Assembly (NCBI GenBank): GCA_947177165.1
Contig: CAMWTP010000007.1
Coordinates: 43,654-107,653, forward strand
Reading direction: 5' to 3'
Length of the DNA: 64,000 nt
DNA from: an uncultured Lachnospiraceae bacterium
Lineage (GTDB): Bacteria; Bacillota; Clostridia; Lachnospirales; Lachnospiraceae
Part shown: one piece after another, positions 1-12,565 of the stretch
Layout: each line of letters starts with the position of its first letter
How positions within the stretch are numbered: position 1 is the stretch's first letter
Translations under genes and position numbers: made by a program
Notes under the pieces: generated by a model
Told to the model about the DNA's origin: nothing
Database searches by the model: none
What the model saw: only the letters and a program-made list of their open reading frames with translations

Positions 1-641
1 TCATGCCGATTCCTGCCTGCGCACCCGTAGATTCCGCTGCGAGCAGCGTTGTGAGCGCCGCGCCGAGTCCCAGCCGGACTGCTGTGATGATAAACGGCAC
101 CGTCGCAGGGCAGATAATCTTCAGGAAAATGTCAAAGTCGTTCGCCCCCAGCACGCGCGCTGCCTTGATCAGCGTGACGTCGATATTTTTGATTCCCTGA
201 TAGATTGTGATACTCATTGTCATAAACGTACAGATCCAGATCAGGATGATCGCCGGCTTCTGTCCCACGCCAAAGATGATGACCAGCAGCGGAGCATATC
301 CCAGTGCCGGAATATTGCGGATAAAATTGATCCACGGCTCGATGATCTTCTGGACTGGCTGGTACCATGCCATCAGGAATGCGATCGGAAGCGCCGTGAT
401 AAATCCAAGACCAAACCCCGCCGCCACGCAGAACATACTGCTGCCGATATCCTTCCAGAATGCCCCCCTCTCAATCATTGTCCCGACAGACGGCACAACC
501 TTTTCCACAAAGGGAAAGCTCCGTCCGGTGGACTTGCCCAGGGAGAGCAGATACCATACCAGCAGGGCAGCACACAAGGATATCAGCAGCCAGACTTTGT
601 CATTGATCACTATTTTTTTCTTTTTTGTTTCGTTGTTCATG
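1..641 (-). CDS. ABC transporter permease, SsuC/TauC type (partial, runs off left edge)
   Basis: The reading frame opens at an ATG at 641 and continues to the window edge without a stop, so only about 213 codons are visible. It is the membrane subunit of an ABC importer of the nitrate/sulfonate/taurine family. Hydrophobic segments lie near residues 17-34, 68-92 and 112-146, and the cytoplasmic coupling loop (AARVLGANDFDIF) is near residues 160-172. The segment IPALGYAPLLVIIFG is typical of this family. It is the last visible gene of the operon transaldolase-TIM-LarA-permease, with 17 bp separating it from the LarA-like stop. The substrate cannot be read from the sequence. Given the neighbours, a small organic acid or sugar acid is possible, but this is inference. 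Confidence 0.85.
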
Positions 642-658
642 TAATGCCCCCTTATCAT

Positions 659-2152
659 TTAACCGCAGCAGGGATGTCCATGTCCGTCCCTTGTGTGGCT
701 GTTCTGGGCCGGGTCCTTCATGCACAGATGGACGGCAGCCGTCGTAAACGTTTTTGGCAGCGCCAGGATATTCGGATTTGGCCCCACATACTTCTTCATG
801 GCATCCGCCAGCGCTTCCTCCACAGTCGCGCGCGTCTTGAGTCCCATGCCTCTCGCGATCCCCGGCTCCCGCGCCCCCACGATATAGATGGCACTCGTGT
901 GTTCCTCCGCCAGATGTCCGCAGCTCATCATGGAGAAACCGTGGAACGGATGGAACGCATTGGCAAACCGGTACTTGCGGATGTACTCTTCTTTCGTTGC
1001 AAAGTACTCACCATAGCGGTTCATATCAGGCAGAATATTCATCGAGTCGTGCTGGAACATTTCATACAATTCTCTCAGATACGGCCACCGCTCCTCGTGA
1101 AACCAGCCGTCACAGATGCTCGGCACAATGAATACACAGTGGTCGCTCAGCACCCTCTTGTGACGGATAACCTGCGCGGAGAGCGCCTGCATCATCTGAA
1201 TCGGGTTCGTCCCCATCCCGTCGCCATAGTGGAAGTTGGTGGGCATACCGAACACCACAATATCGTATTTTTTCTCCGCCCAGTGAACATAAGTGCGCTT
1301 GTCCGCCGTCTTCCAGCTGACTGGCTGCATCTCCTTCGCATAGCCGGAATGAATCTCGATCTGGCGCGATTTTGTGTCCAGCACCGCATCACAGCAGAAG
1401 AATTTCTTGCCCATCTTCTCCTCCATCAGCATGCCGTGGCGGTCAAACTTCTCACGCATCACACTGCTCGTGGACACTGGCACAAAATCCGGGCGGTGCA
1501 TGACATCCGGCACATGGTGCGACGCGATGCTCTTCCAGTGGCTGATGCCTGTCGCACAGTGCTTGTATCCGCCAGAATATCCGCCGTACGGATTGCCCTG
1601 CGTATGTCCGATCAAAATTGCCACATCCGCGTCGTAGACATACTTGTTCATGATCACATGGTCGCCTGCCTCCGTGTACCCTAAGTCAACCAGATGCTCG
1701 TAATCCTCGCTGTCATGGCTTGTAATCTGTCCCGACGGATAGAATTCTCCAAACAGTTCCTCTCCTAAGATCGTTCGCATCTCCTTCACGGTCGCGCGTG
1801 GGTGCAGTCCATTCGAAAACAGAAGCAGCACATCCTTTTTCTCCACGCCCACACTATATAATTCATCCAGACAGGCACGGATCGCTACTTTTCTGTGCGA
1901 GGTCGGCTGATTCCCTCCCTTGACGATGTCCGGTATCACGATCACCACACGGTCCCCCGCCTTGGCAAGCTGTGCAAGCGGCGGCATTCCGATCGGATTG
2001 CGGATGCTTGTGAGCGTCGCCTCATACAGGCTGTCCCAGTCCTGGGGCAGACACGCGGGATCGGGGACGGTCTCCCCCGGTATAAACACATCTGTAGTGT
2101 CCGGCAGCTCGGCGCTTATCGTGCCATGCCCATACTCAAACTCCAGTTTCAT
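659..2152 (-). CDS. LarA-like nickel-pincer racemase/epimerase family protein
   Basis: This 497-residue protein resembles the LarA lactate racemase family (DUF2088 plus C-terminal domain), whose members racemise or epimerise 2-hydroxy acids with a nickel-pincer nucleotide. Candidate family residues are His117 (NGLHPRA), His183 (IGHTQGN), Lys197 (GGYKHC) and the His cluster at 205-213. The usual D-x-T-R-P segment reads PDIVKGGNQPT here, so it is not classical lactate racemase. The cofactor genes larB, larC and larE are absent from the window. The C-terminus ends in HGHPCCG, an unusual His/Cys-rich tail. It lies 20 bp downstream of the TIM-like gene in the same operon, suggesting sugar-acid or hydroxy-acid interconversion. 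The exact substrate is unknown. Confidence 0.8.
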   Translation of the reverse strand: MKLEFEYGHGTISAELPDTTDVFIPGETVPDPACLPQDWDSLYEATLTSIRNPIGMPPLAQLAKAGDRVVIVIPDIVKGGNQPTSHRKVAIRACLDELYSVGVEKKDVLLLFSNGLHPRATVKEMRTILGEELFGEFYPSGQITSHDSEDYEHLVDLGYTEAGDHVIMNKYVYDADVAILIGHTQGNPYGGYSGGYKHCATGISHWKSIASHHVPDVMHRPDFVPVSTSSVMREKFDRHGMLMEEKMGKKFFCCDAVLDTKSRQIEIHSGYAKEMQPVSWKTADKRTYVHWAEKKYDIVVFGMPTNFHYGDGMGTNPIQMMQALSAQVIRHKRVLSDHCVFIVPSICDGWFHEERWPYLRELYEMFQHDSMNILPDMNRYGEYFATKEEYIRKYRFANAFHPFHGFSMMSCGHLAEEHTSAIYIVGAREPGIARGMGLKTRATVEEALADAMKKYVGPNPNILALPKTFTTAAVHLCMKDPAQNSHTRDGHGHPCCG

Positions 2153-2172
2153 ATCGCAACTCCCTCCTTATT

Positions 2173-3012
2173 TTATGACGTTTCCAGATACAGGCGCACG
2201 ATCTCCAGATATTCCTCAGGGTAAAAACCAATCTCCCCCTGGAAACGTGTCAGGGCGATCAGCCCGCCGTCAATCTCCGCAATCGATGCCAGCATCGCCG
2301 CATTGTCCGCCTTTAAGCCGCCTCCGTACACCACGTCCATACCGCCTGTCTGCTCTTTGACAAAGCGCGCAATCTTCGTGATGTAATCCTTGTCTGCCGG
2401 TGTCTTTCCCGGTCCAATGCTCCACACAGGCTCATAGGCAATCACCACGCGGCTTCTGTCCACATCTGCCAGCCCGACTGACAGCTGCTCCCCGAGCACC
2501 GCCTCCCACTGCGGCTGCTCCTCCTGTGTCTCACCGATACAGTATACGACCTTCAGCCCGGCACTGACAGCACACTTCACTTCCTTATTTAACAGCCTGT
2601 TCACCGCTGCTGCGTCCGTGACGCCCGCCTCCGCGAGAATTCCTTTCTTGTCGCCCCGCTCCTCGCAGTGCCCGATGAGTACTGCCTCACAGCCGAGCGC
2701 CCGCACGATCGACGCCGGCCTGTTTGTGGTAAACGCTCCGAAGTTGCCGCCCGGCGCCGTGTTGTCGCGGTAAATGCCCTGGCTGCCTATCTGCACAGGA
2801 CTGTCGTCCGTCCGCGCTGCCACCGCCTGCAGCAGATGCGCCTCCGGGAAAAACTGCACGAACTCCACCGTGGCAGGGTCGTACTGCTTCAGTCCCTCCT
2901 GTGTCTGGGTTACAATGTGCGCCGCCCATTCCGGTATCGGCGCCAGACGGTTTACACCGCCAAATTCAACCGGAACATCAAACCGTTTGAGATTCAGATA
3001 AATATGTTTCAT
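2173..3012 (-). CDS. Triose-phosphate isomerase family protein (divergent)
   Basis: This is a 279-residue TIM-barrel isomerase. The catalytic set is in place: Asn7/Lys9 (YLNLKR), His115 (IGHCEER) and Glu194 (AYEPVWSIGPGK, the flexible loop 6). It departs from glycolytic TIM in the phosphate-binding end of the barrel. The usual VGGASL segment is replaced by IALTRFQGEIGF, and YGGSV reads YGGGL. Paralogues of this kind serve phosphorylated four-carbon or other sugars in dedicated pathways (for example erythrulose-phosphate isomerases), so a pathway-specific role is more likely than glycolysis. It sits 16 bp downstream of a transaldolase-like gene. The start ATG at 3012 gives a normal N-terminus for the family. 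Confidence 0.85.
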   Translation of the reverse strand: MKHIYLNLKRFDVPVEFGGVNRLAPIPEWAAHIVTQTQEGLKQYDPATVEFVQFFPEAHLLQAVAARTDDSPVQIGSQGIYRDNTAPGGNFGAFTTNRPASIVRALGCEAVLIGHCEERGDKKGILAEAGVTDAAAVNRLLNKEVKCAVSAGLKVVYCIGETQEEQPQWEAVLGEQLSVGLADVDRSRVVIAYEPVWSIGPGKTPADKDYITKIARFVKEQTGGMDVVYGGGLKADNAAMLASIAEIDGGLIALTRFQGEIGFYPEEYLEIVRLYLETS

Positions 3013-3028
3013 GTTGATACCCTACCTT

Positions 3029-3715
3029 CTATTCTGTCACAGTGTTATCCCATGCGTTGGTAAACGTTCCGATTCCCTGTGTGGTAAACGCGTGCTTCAT
3101 GCTGTCCTTGTACACGTCGAGACCGGCTGTCACAATGTCCGCTCCCGCCCGCGCGCAGTCCACAATCTGTTTGGGCGTCCGCACCGCCGCGCAGATGATC
3201 TCTGTCTTTCCATAAAATCCATAATTTTTATAAATTGTGACGATATCCTCTATGTATGCTTTGCAGTCCTCGCCGTTCGCCTCCTTCCAGCCGATAAACG
3301 GCGACACAAACTTTGATCCGTTCTTTGCGGGGAGAATCGCCTGCGCCGGGGAGAAGATAAGCGTCACGTTGGTGCGTATCCCCATCTTTTCCAGCTTTCT
3401 GCTGGCTGTCACACCTGCCTCCGTAGCCGGGATCTTAATCACGAAATTCGGGCTGATGGCTGCGATTTTCTGCGCCTGCTTCACCATCTCCTGCGCGTCG
3501 TCAATGTGCGGGTTGATCTCGACGGAGACCGGAAATGTCTCATACCCGTCAAGTCCCTGCTCCCTGATCCACTCTGCGATATCTGTGATCGCTGTCATAA
3601 AGGGCTTTCCGCTCAGCATGATATGGCGCGGATTGGTCGTGACACCGTCAATCCCGAACGTCTCATACGCATACTTGATTTCATCCATTTTCGCACTGTC
3701 CAAAAAATATTTCAT
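3029..3715 (-). CDS. Transaldolase / fructose-6-phosphate aldolase family protein
   Basis: At 228 residues this matches the short TalC/FSA branch of the transaldolases. The Schiff-base lysine is Lys94 in FVIKIPAT. The early Asp6 (FLDSA) and GVTTNP (residues 24-29) are the family's active-site strands. Members cleave or make ketose phosphates, exchanging dihydroxyacetone or glyceraldehyde-3-phosphate units. The ATG at 3715 is preceded by a GGAG-type ribosome site. It is the first gene of the operon, whose promoter should lie in the AT-rich 3716-3843 gap behind the repressor's terminator. Together with the TIM-like gene it points to aldol cleavage of a sugar phosphate followed by isomerisation. 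Confidence 0.88.
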   Translation of the reverse strand: MKYFLDSAKMDEIKYAYETFGIDGVTTNPRHIMLSGKPFMTAITDIAEWIREQGLDGYETFPVSVEINPHIDDAQEMVKQAQKIAAISPNFVIKIPATEAGVTASRKLEKMGIRTNVTLIFSPAQAILPAKNGSKFVSPFIGWKEANGEDCKAYIEDIVTIYKNYGFYGKTEIICAAVRTPKQIVDCARAGADIVTAGLDVYKDSMKHAFTTQGIGTFTNAWDNTVTE

Positions 3716-3810
3716 TTTTCCTCACTCCTTTGTCTAAATTGAATTATTAATTATTTAAAATTATTAATTTATATAAAGAATATCACAATCACTTTTAGAA
3801 TGATAGGTGC

Positions 3811-3823
3811 AAAATGTACAAAA
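3811..3823. promoter_or_regulatory. Candidate ROK operator ahead of transaldolase operon
   Basis: The minus strand reads TTTTGTACATTTT. A nearly identical plus-strand copy, TTTTATACATTTT, occurs at 5276-5288 in the repressor/beta-galactosidase promoter region. A shared 13-mer in both candidate promoter regions flanking a ROK repressor gene suggests its binding site. This is inference from sequence sharing only. Confidence 0.3.
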
Positions 3824-3843
3824 TATACAACGAAACTTTGGTC

Positions 3844-3870
3844 AAAAAAAACGAGTGCACCGTGCACCCG
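3844..3870 (-). terminator. Rho-independent terminator of ROK gene
   Basis: Read on the minus strand, a GC-rich inverted repeat (CGGGTGCAC / GTGCACTCG, one wobble pair) is followed by eight T residues. It begins three bases after the ROK stop codon and separates the repressor from the transaldolase operon. Confidence 0.75.
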
Positions 3871-3872
3871 CT

Positions 3873-5108
3873 TTACATGACAATTTCAAGCTTCTCATCG
3901 ATCGCCACTGCCGCTGCCCCCAGCGCACCCACAAAGCGATCGGAATCCACAAATGAAATCGTCGTCTTAAAATATTTGTAATGAGCCGAGTTCCCCCGGC
4001 TGCTCTGCGTATACTCTAAAAAAAGCTGCCTGTTTGACGCGTTCTTAAACAGCTGGCAGTCGATCAGCATGATATCCGGACCTGCAAAATTGATAATATT
4101 GGTCGCTGCAACCCCCAGCATGAAGATCGCGTTCTCCACAATCCGGCACACATCCTCGTCCCCAGCCTCCTGTGCCTGCACAATATCCTTAATCGTCAGT
4201 TCCCGTCCATCCGCGCTGAGCTCTCTGAGAATTCCTGCGCGCCCCTGCTCCATTTCTTTTTTACAATCATTGATTACCGCGTACTCGCTCGAGTACGCCT
4301 CAAGACATCCGTGATTTCCACAGACGCACAGACGACCGTGCGGATCAAGCACCATGTGCCCGGCCTCCCCGGCCTCCACCACAGCACCGCGATAGCTCGA
4401 CGTGTTCCTGAAAAGCGGGCACGCAATTCCCGCCGACACGACCAGATAGGCAAAAGACTTGCCGTTCTCCACCTCATCCCAGTTAAACAGCTGCGCGCTC
4501 ATACCGCGCGCAATCGCATTATTTTCCAGCGTTATCTTGCCCTCATACCCCGTCAGCCGTGCAAAGTCGCTGCAGACCTCCTGCTCGATCCACTGATAGC
4601 GGGAACTGATCTTTAAGATTCCCTTCTCACGGTCCACCAGTCCCGGCAGACTGATTCCGATCCCGCACAGATCCTCCAGCTTCTTTCCGCTCTCCGCCAG
4701 ACACGCTGTAAACTCCCTGCTGAGCTGCCAGATGAAATTATCGTAATCTCCGTCCGTGCACACCCCTTCCTTCGATGCCAGTATCTTGCCGCAGAAGTTC
4801 GTCACACAGACACTCCAGTTCGTACTCTTGAGCTCTACACCTCCAAAATAACACGCTTCCTGATTTATGTACAGCGGGTGGGCACGCCTTCCGCTCGCGT
4901 TGGGCGCCCTCCCCCGGATAAATGTCTCTTTGATCAGCCCCTCCTCCAGCATCTTGTTGATATTTGTCGTGATTGTAGGAAGCGTCAACTCCAGCCGCTG
5001 TGCAATATCAGCCCGGCTGATTGGGCCATAATAATAGATCATGCGCAGAATCGCTGACTGATTGGTTTCCTTGATGCGCAGCAAATTCTTCCCATGTAAT
5101 ACCTGCAT
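3873..5108 (-). CDS. ROK family transcriptional repressor
   Basis: A 411-residue XylR/NagC-type regulator. An N-terminal winged helix-turn-helix (about residues 15-70, GPISRADIAQRLELTLPTIT) is followed by an ROK sugar-kinase-like fold. The ROK zinc signature CVCGNHGCLEAYSS is present near residues 272-285. The position of the kinase catalytic Asp (LENDAN in enzymes) reads LENNAI, so it should bind a sugar or sugar phosphate without phosphorylating it. It lies between the minus-strand transaldolase operon and the plus-strand beta-galactosidase, and has its own terminator. It likely controls one or both in response to the imported sugar. Confidence 0.9.
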   Translation of the reverse strand: MQVLHGKNLLRIKETNQSAILRMIYYYGPISRADIAQRLELTLPTITTNINKMLEEGLIKETFIRGRAPNASGRRAHPLYINQEACYFGGVELKSTNWSVCVTNFCGKILASKEGVCTDGDYDNFIWQLSREFTACLAESGKKLEDLCGIGISLPGLVDREKGILKISSRYQWIEQEVCSDFARLTGYEGKITLENNAIARGMSAQLFNWDEVENGKSFAYLVVSAGIACPLFRNTSSYRGAVVEAGEAGHMVLDPHGRLCVCGNHGCLEAYSSEYAVINDCKKEMEQGRAGILRELSADGRELTIKDIVQAQEAGDEDVCRIVENAIFMLGVAATNIINFAGPDIMLIDCQLFKNASNRQLFLEYTQSSRGNSAHYKYFKTTISFVDSDRFVGALGAAAVAIDEKLEIVM

Positions 5109-8633
<3,525 letters not shown>

Positions 8634-8683
8634 TAACTGCTTTGCCCGGAAACCGAACTAACAATACTTAGGAGTGTTCACTG

Positions 8684-9727
8684 ATGAAAACTAAAATGGA
8701 AACGATTGATGAGAATTTAAAATCAGTACCACTGAAGCAGGGGCTGCACTTTCAGGATGTCCGCAATACCCCGGCACGCATTTACGGGCTGATCGAGGGC
8801 GAGTACGCCCGGCTTCCGGCCGCGCTGCGCCCTTTTGCCAGCGAAAAGCTGCTGATCCTGCAGGGCAACACCAGCGGAGGGCGCGTACGCTTTCTCACAG
8901 ATTCCCGGCGGCTGGGCCTGCGCATGATCGTGACGGACTCCGAGGGATTCCCGCACATGGCATACAGCGGCTACGCCGGAATTGACTGCTATCTGGGAGA
9001 AGGGCCTGACCCAGAGTATCTGGGCACCCGCTGGCCTCCCCTGGGAGAGCGGCTCCTGGAAAGCGAATTTGAGCTTCCCGGCACGTTGTCGCTGGTGACG
9101 CTTTATCTTCCGCTGTACGATGGCATCAAACTGCTGGAGCTGGGTCTGGAACCAGACGCCGCACTTCTTGCTCCCCCGCCCTACACCCGCGAAACACCGA
9201 TTGTTTTCTATGGTTCTTCCATCACACAGGGCGGCTGCGCAAGCAGAAGTTCCAACACTTACTGCGCCCTTGTGTCCCGGTGGCTGGACAGTGACTTCTA
9301 CTGCCTGGGATTCAGCGGCAATGCAAAGGGAGAGCAGTGGATGGCAGAATACATCGCACAGCTGTCCATGAGCTGTTTCGTGTACGACTATGATCACAAT
9401 GCCCCCTCGCCGGACTATCTGCGCCAGACCCACCGCCCATTCCTGAAAACGATTCTCGACAGCAATCCGACGCTGCCGGTAATCGCCATGTCCCGACCGT
9501 ATCCGAATCTTCCGGGGACGGACGGCGAACGGAGGGAAATTGTGCGCGAGACCTGCACCTGGGCTGCCAGCCAGGGCGCACAGATCCAGTATGTGGACAG
9601 CCTCTCGCTGCTCGGCGGCAGGGGACGGGACAGCTGCACTGTAGACCGCACCCATCCCAATGACCTGGGATTCTTCCGGATGGCAGAAATGCTCCTGCCT
9701 TACCTGTCCAGGGCTCTTGACCAATAA
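8684..9727 (+). CDS. SGNH/GDSL-family hydrolase, probable carbohydrate esterase
   Basis: A 347-residue cytoplasmic esterase. A beta-rich N-terminal domain (about 1-165) precedes an SGNH hydrolase domain. Block I is YGSSITQGG with the likely nucleophile Ser179, block II is GFSGNAKGE, and block V is DRTHPND with the Asp321/His324 pair. This two-domain layout is known among acetyl-xylan and related carbohydrate esterases. It follows the beta-galactosidase and is probably co-transcribed. It could remove acetyl groups from imported glycans, including O-acetylated sialic acids given the sialidase nearby, but the substrate is inference. A bidirectional terminator follows. Confidence 0.85.
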   Translation: MKTKMETIDENLKSVPLKQGLHFQDVRNTPARIYGLIEGEYARLPAALRPFASEKLLILQGNTSGGRVRFLTDSRRLGLRMIVTDSEGFPHMAYSGYAGIDCYLGEGPDPEYLGTRWPPLGERLLESEFELPGTLSLVTLYLPLYDGIKLLELGLEPDAALLAPPPYTRETPIVFYGSSITQGGCASRSSNTYCALVSRWLDSDFYCLGFSGNAKGEQWMAEYIAQLSMSCFVYDYDHNAPSPDYLRQTHRPFLKTILDSNPTLPVIAMSRPYPNLPGTDGERREIVRETCTWAASQGAQIQYVDSLSLLGGRGRDSCTVDRTHPNDLGFFRMAEMLLPYLSRALDQ

Positions 9728-9740
9728 TCTTCCATTATAA

Positions 9741-9815
9741 TCGAGCAGGGACTTTTAGTTTCTTTCCATGCTCGCGTGCAGGCACTGTCAGTCCTTGCTG
9801 ACATATCTCTGCATG
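9741..9815. other. Intergenic inverted repeats of unknown role
   Basis: Nested inverted repeats occur here: CGAGCA paired with TGCTCG, then TGCAG/CTGCA enclosing GTCAG/CTGAC. They lie between the esterase stop and the bidirectional terminator. They could be a transcript-end structure or a small repeat element. Confidence 0.4.
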
Positions 9816-9827
9816 GGGCTGTGTACT

Positions 9828-9857
9828 AAAAAAGCGGTGTATCCACACCGCTTTTTT
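9828..9857. terminator. Bidirectional rho-independent terminator
   Basis: Perfect stem GCGGTGT/ACACCGC with a four-base loop, flanked by an A run on the left and a T run on the right. It ends both the plus-strand esterase transcript and the minus-strand sugar-transporter operon. Confidence 0.92.
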
Positions 9858-9867
9858 ATCTGTCTGT

Positions 9868-11619
9868 TTATTTTCCTATTGTTCTGTCATATGCTGTCTG
9901 CATAATGTCAATATACTCCTGAACCTTGAGTGTCTCGAGCTGTGCCAGATATTTGTCCCAATCCGCGTCAATGTCGCTCTTTCCAAGCAGCCACTCTGCG
10001 AGGCAGCTCTCCACATAATTCTGGGCACTTGCGCCGTAGTCGCTTAAGAACTGGCTCTCATCGTCCGTAAACTGCATACTTGGAAGTGTCACACTTGCCG
10101 GGGCGTTGAGATAGAATTCGTTGATGACATCAACCTTGTCGTTTTTAATCGTCTCAGTAATAATCTTATTGACAAACATATCATTTGTCATACACTTCGG
10201 CGCACCGTCATAAGGCGCTTCATGCTGGGTGATGGTATCAAAAGCCGCACCGTCTGCTCCCGGCGTTTCATCATATGTAACCACACCGTTCTCGTCAATA
10301 TTTATCACGCGCTCCGGTCCGCGGTAGCTCATGATTGTCATGGTCTCATTGTAGAACAGATCCACCCACTGTGCCAGAATTTCAGGATGCTCACACTTGT
10401 TGGTAATCGAAAATCCTGTGCCGAGGAAACTTACATGGTTCTGACGCTTGTGAACCTTAGCATCCTCCGCGTCCGCTGTCGCCTTCAGAGGAGCGATCGC
10501 AACGTACTGATCCCCATTGTCGCCAAAGCTGCCCGATGCCCATGTGTAAGCAGAACCAACGATCGGAGTCGCGCTTGTCAGCTTGGCACTGTACTGGTCG
10601 CCATCCTGCACGAAACCTTCCTGATCCCACAAACCGTCCTGCACAAATTTGCCAAGTTCCTTAATAGCAGTCTTCCACTCTTCCGTGATCGGCTCATAGA
10701 TAACCTTTCCATCCTCTACTATGAAATGGTTCAGTGTGCTGCCTGCAGCGTTGAATGCTTCCGCATGGCCGTATGCCCCGAAGAAGCTGCCATAACCGTT
10801 GATCTGGTTGATAGCCAGAAATGTGTAAGGAATCTCATCATTCGGATCACCGTTGCCGTTTGCGTCCTGCTCCTTGAAAGCTTTCAGCACTTCATAGTAC
10901 TCTTCCATGGTGGTCGGAACCTCCAGGCCCAGATTGTCCAGCCATGTCTTGTTGATATAGAGATTATCCGGATAATCCCTGACCGGCGACTCATTGACTG
11001 TACCCCAGGAATACTTCTGCCCGTCAGCAAGCGATGTGCTCATGCCGTCGAGATTCGGGAAACGTGCCAGAACATCCTTGTAATTCGGACAATACTGGTC
11101 AATCAGGTCGTCCACCGGGATAAATACTCCCATCGGTCCATACAAATTCAAATCATCCATGCTCAAAGTATTGTATCCGAAAAATCCGTCCGGATAATCG
11201 TTGGTGGAGAGCATGATATTTTTCTGATCATTATAGCTGCTGGCCGGGAAGCACTCAAAGTCGATATGAACGTTCGTAGCCGCTTCCAGCGCCTTGAAAA
11301 ACTCCATGTTATTGTAGTCAATCTGGGATACTTCCTGATAAGCGACAAGCTTGAAGGATACCAGCTCGTCTGATAATTTGGGCGCATTGGCTGCGATCCA
11401 CTCATAACCCGCACCCTCCGCGATCGGCGCCGAACCGCCGCCCTGCGTGTCCTGTGCCTGCGCGTTATCCGTCGATGCACTGCTCTCTGTATTGGACGCT
11501 GCCGGCGCGTTGTCCGTCGTATTGTCAGTGCTGTCTCCGCCGCCATTGCCGCATCCGCCTGCCACCATGGAGCATGCCAGCAGCAAGGCCGTCATCTTTG
11601 CCAAGTTCTTTCTCTTCAT
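9868..11619 (-). CDS. Sugar ABC transporter substrate-binding lipoprotein (LplA/YtcQ-type)
   Basis: The start is placed at 11619 because AAGGAGG lies just upstream and the product then opens with a normal lipoprotein signal (MKRKNLAKMTALLLACSM). The lipobox VAGGC puts the lipidated Cys at residue 23. A Gly/Ser/Thr/Asn/Asp-rich linker (about 24-70) tethers the mature domain to the membrane. The 583-residue length and the binding fold of family 1 solute-binding proteins fit the CUT1 group with large binding proteins. It captures an oligosaccharide outside the cell for the two permeases encoded upstream. No ATPase gene accompanies it; such systems often share an MsmX-like ATPase. It is the last gene of the operon and ends at the terminator. 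Confidence 0.9.
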   Translation of the reverse strand: MKRKNLAKMTALLLACSMVAGGCGNGGGDSTDNTTDNAPAASNTESSASTDNAQAQDTQGGGSAPIAEGAGYEWIAANAPKLSDELVSFKLVAYQEVSQIDYNNMEFFKALEAATNVHIDFECFPASSYNDQKNIMLSTNDYPDGFFGYNTLSMDDLNLYGPMGVFIPVDDLIDQYCPNYKDVLARFPNLDGMSTSLADGQKYSWGTVNESPVRDYPDNLYINKTWLDNLGLEVPTTMEEYYEVLKAFKEQDANGNGDPNDEIPYTFLAINQINGYGSFFGAYGHAEAFNAAGSTLNHFIVEDGKVIYEPITEEWKTAIKELGKFVQDGLWDQEGFVQDGDQYSAKLTSATPIVGSAYTWASGSFGDNGDQYVAIAPLKATADAEDAKVHKRQNHVSFLGTGFSITNKCEHPEILAQWVDLFYNETMTIMSYRGPERVINIDENGVVTYDETPGADGAAFDTITQHEAPYDGAPKCMTNDMFVNKIITETIKNDKVDVINEFYLNAPASVTLPSMQFTDDESQFLSDYGASAQNYVESCLAEWLLGKSDIDADWDKYLAQLETLKVQEYIDIMQTAYDRTIGK

Positions 11620-11648
11620 AATTTGTTCCTCCTTAAAATTTATCATTG

Positions 11649-12554
11649 CTACCCTTTCACAGATCCGATCAGGACACCCTTCACGAAATACTTCTGTATA
11701 AACGGATACAATATCATCAGTGGTGCCGCCGACACGATAATCGACACATACTTAATCAGACCTGCACGCTCCATCTGCGCTGCCGCCTGCTTTGCATCCT
11801 GCATCATCTCCTGCGAAACCTGATTCTCAATCAGGATATTGCGCAGTACAAGCTGCAGCGGATACATTTCCTGTCTGCGGATGTAGATCATGGCGTTGAA
11901 GTAGGTATTCCACTGGGAAACACCGTAGAACAACACCAGAATCGCGACAATCGCCTTGGACAGCGGCAGAGCGATGTCCGTAAAAAACCGAAACTCCGTG
12001 CACCCGTCCAGATAAGCCGACTCCCGCAGTTCCGACGGGATGGAAGTCTCAAAAAACGTCCTTGCGACAATCAGGTTATAAGGCACAATCAGGGTCGGAA
12101 GAATCAGCGACCACATAGTGTTGGTCAGCTTCAGGTTGTTGACCACAATGTATGTAGGAATCATGCCGCCCCCGAAATACATGGTGAACACGATCAGCAT
12201 CATGAGTGTCTTCCTTCCGGGCATATCCCGCCGGGACAGGGAGTAAGCCGCCAGTACGGTAGTCACCACGCTGAACAGCACGCCTGTGACCGTGTATATC
12301 AGGGAATTCTTGTAGCCTGTCATAATGGAATCATCCAAAAACACGGCCTTGTAACCCTCTATGGTGAGCTGCTTGGGAAGCAGCAGCACCTGGCCGGTTC
12401 CCACCGCCGAGGGATGGCTTATGGAGGCGATCAGCACAAAGTAAATCGGATACGCCACCAACAGGAAAATCAGTCCGAGGAAAATGTAGTTAAAGATGTG
12501 GAACGACCTGTTCCCCTCCCTCTTGTAGTTATTTTTCTTTGCTTGTCCATCCAT
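11649..12554 (-). CDS. Carbohydrate ABC transporter permease (YtcP/LplC-type, CUT1)
   Basis: A 301-residue inner-membrane permease with six predicted transmembrane segments, the first near residues 25-48. The EAA coupling loop ELRESAYLDGCTEFRFF is near residue 195. It pairs with the LplB-type permease upstream (11 bp gap) and the binding lipoprotein downstream (29 bp gap). Together they import an oligosaccharide, plausibly one later cut by the neighbouring cytoplasmic glycosidases. Confidence 0.93.
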   Translation of the reverse strand: MDGQAKKNNYKREGNRSFHIFNYIFLGLIFLLVAYPIYFVLIASISHPSAVGTGQVLLLPKQLTIEGYKAVFLDDSIMTGYKNSLIYTVTGVLFSVVTTVLAAYSLSRRDMPGRKTLMMLIVFTMYFGGGMIPTYIVVNNLKLTNTMWSLILPTLIVPYNLIVARTFFETSIPSELRESAYLDGCTEFRFFTDIALPLSKAIVAILVLFYGVSQWNTYFNAMIYIRRQEMYPLQLVLRNILIENQVSQEMMQDAKQAAAQMERAGLIKYVSIIVSAAPLMILYPFIQKYFVKGVLIGSVKG

Positions 12555-12565
12555 AACTGCACCTC

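Noticed and set aside
644..1684. 346-codon open frame on the plus strand
   Set aside because: Antisense to the LarA-like gene, which has conserved active-site residues.
8723..9724. 333-codon open frame on the minus strand
   Set aside because: It is antisense to the SGNH esterase and has no ribosome site or recognisable domain.
10222..11373. 383-codon open frame on the plus strand
   Set aside because: Antisense to the binding lipoprotein, which has a clear signal peptide and ribosome site.
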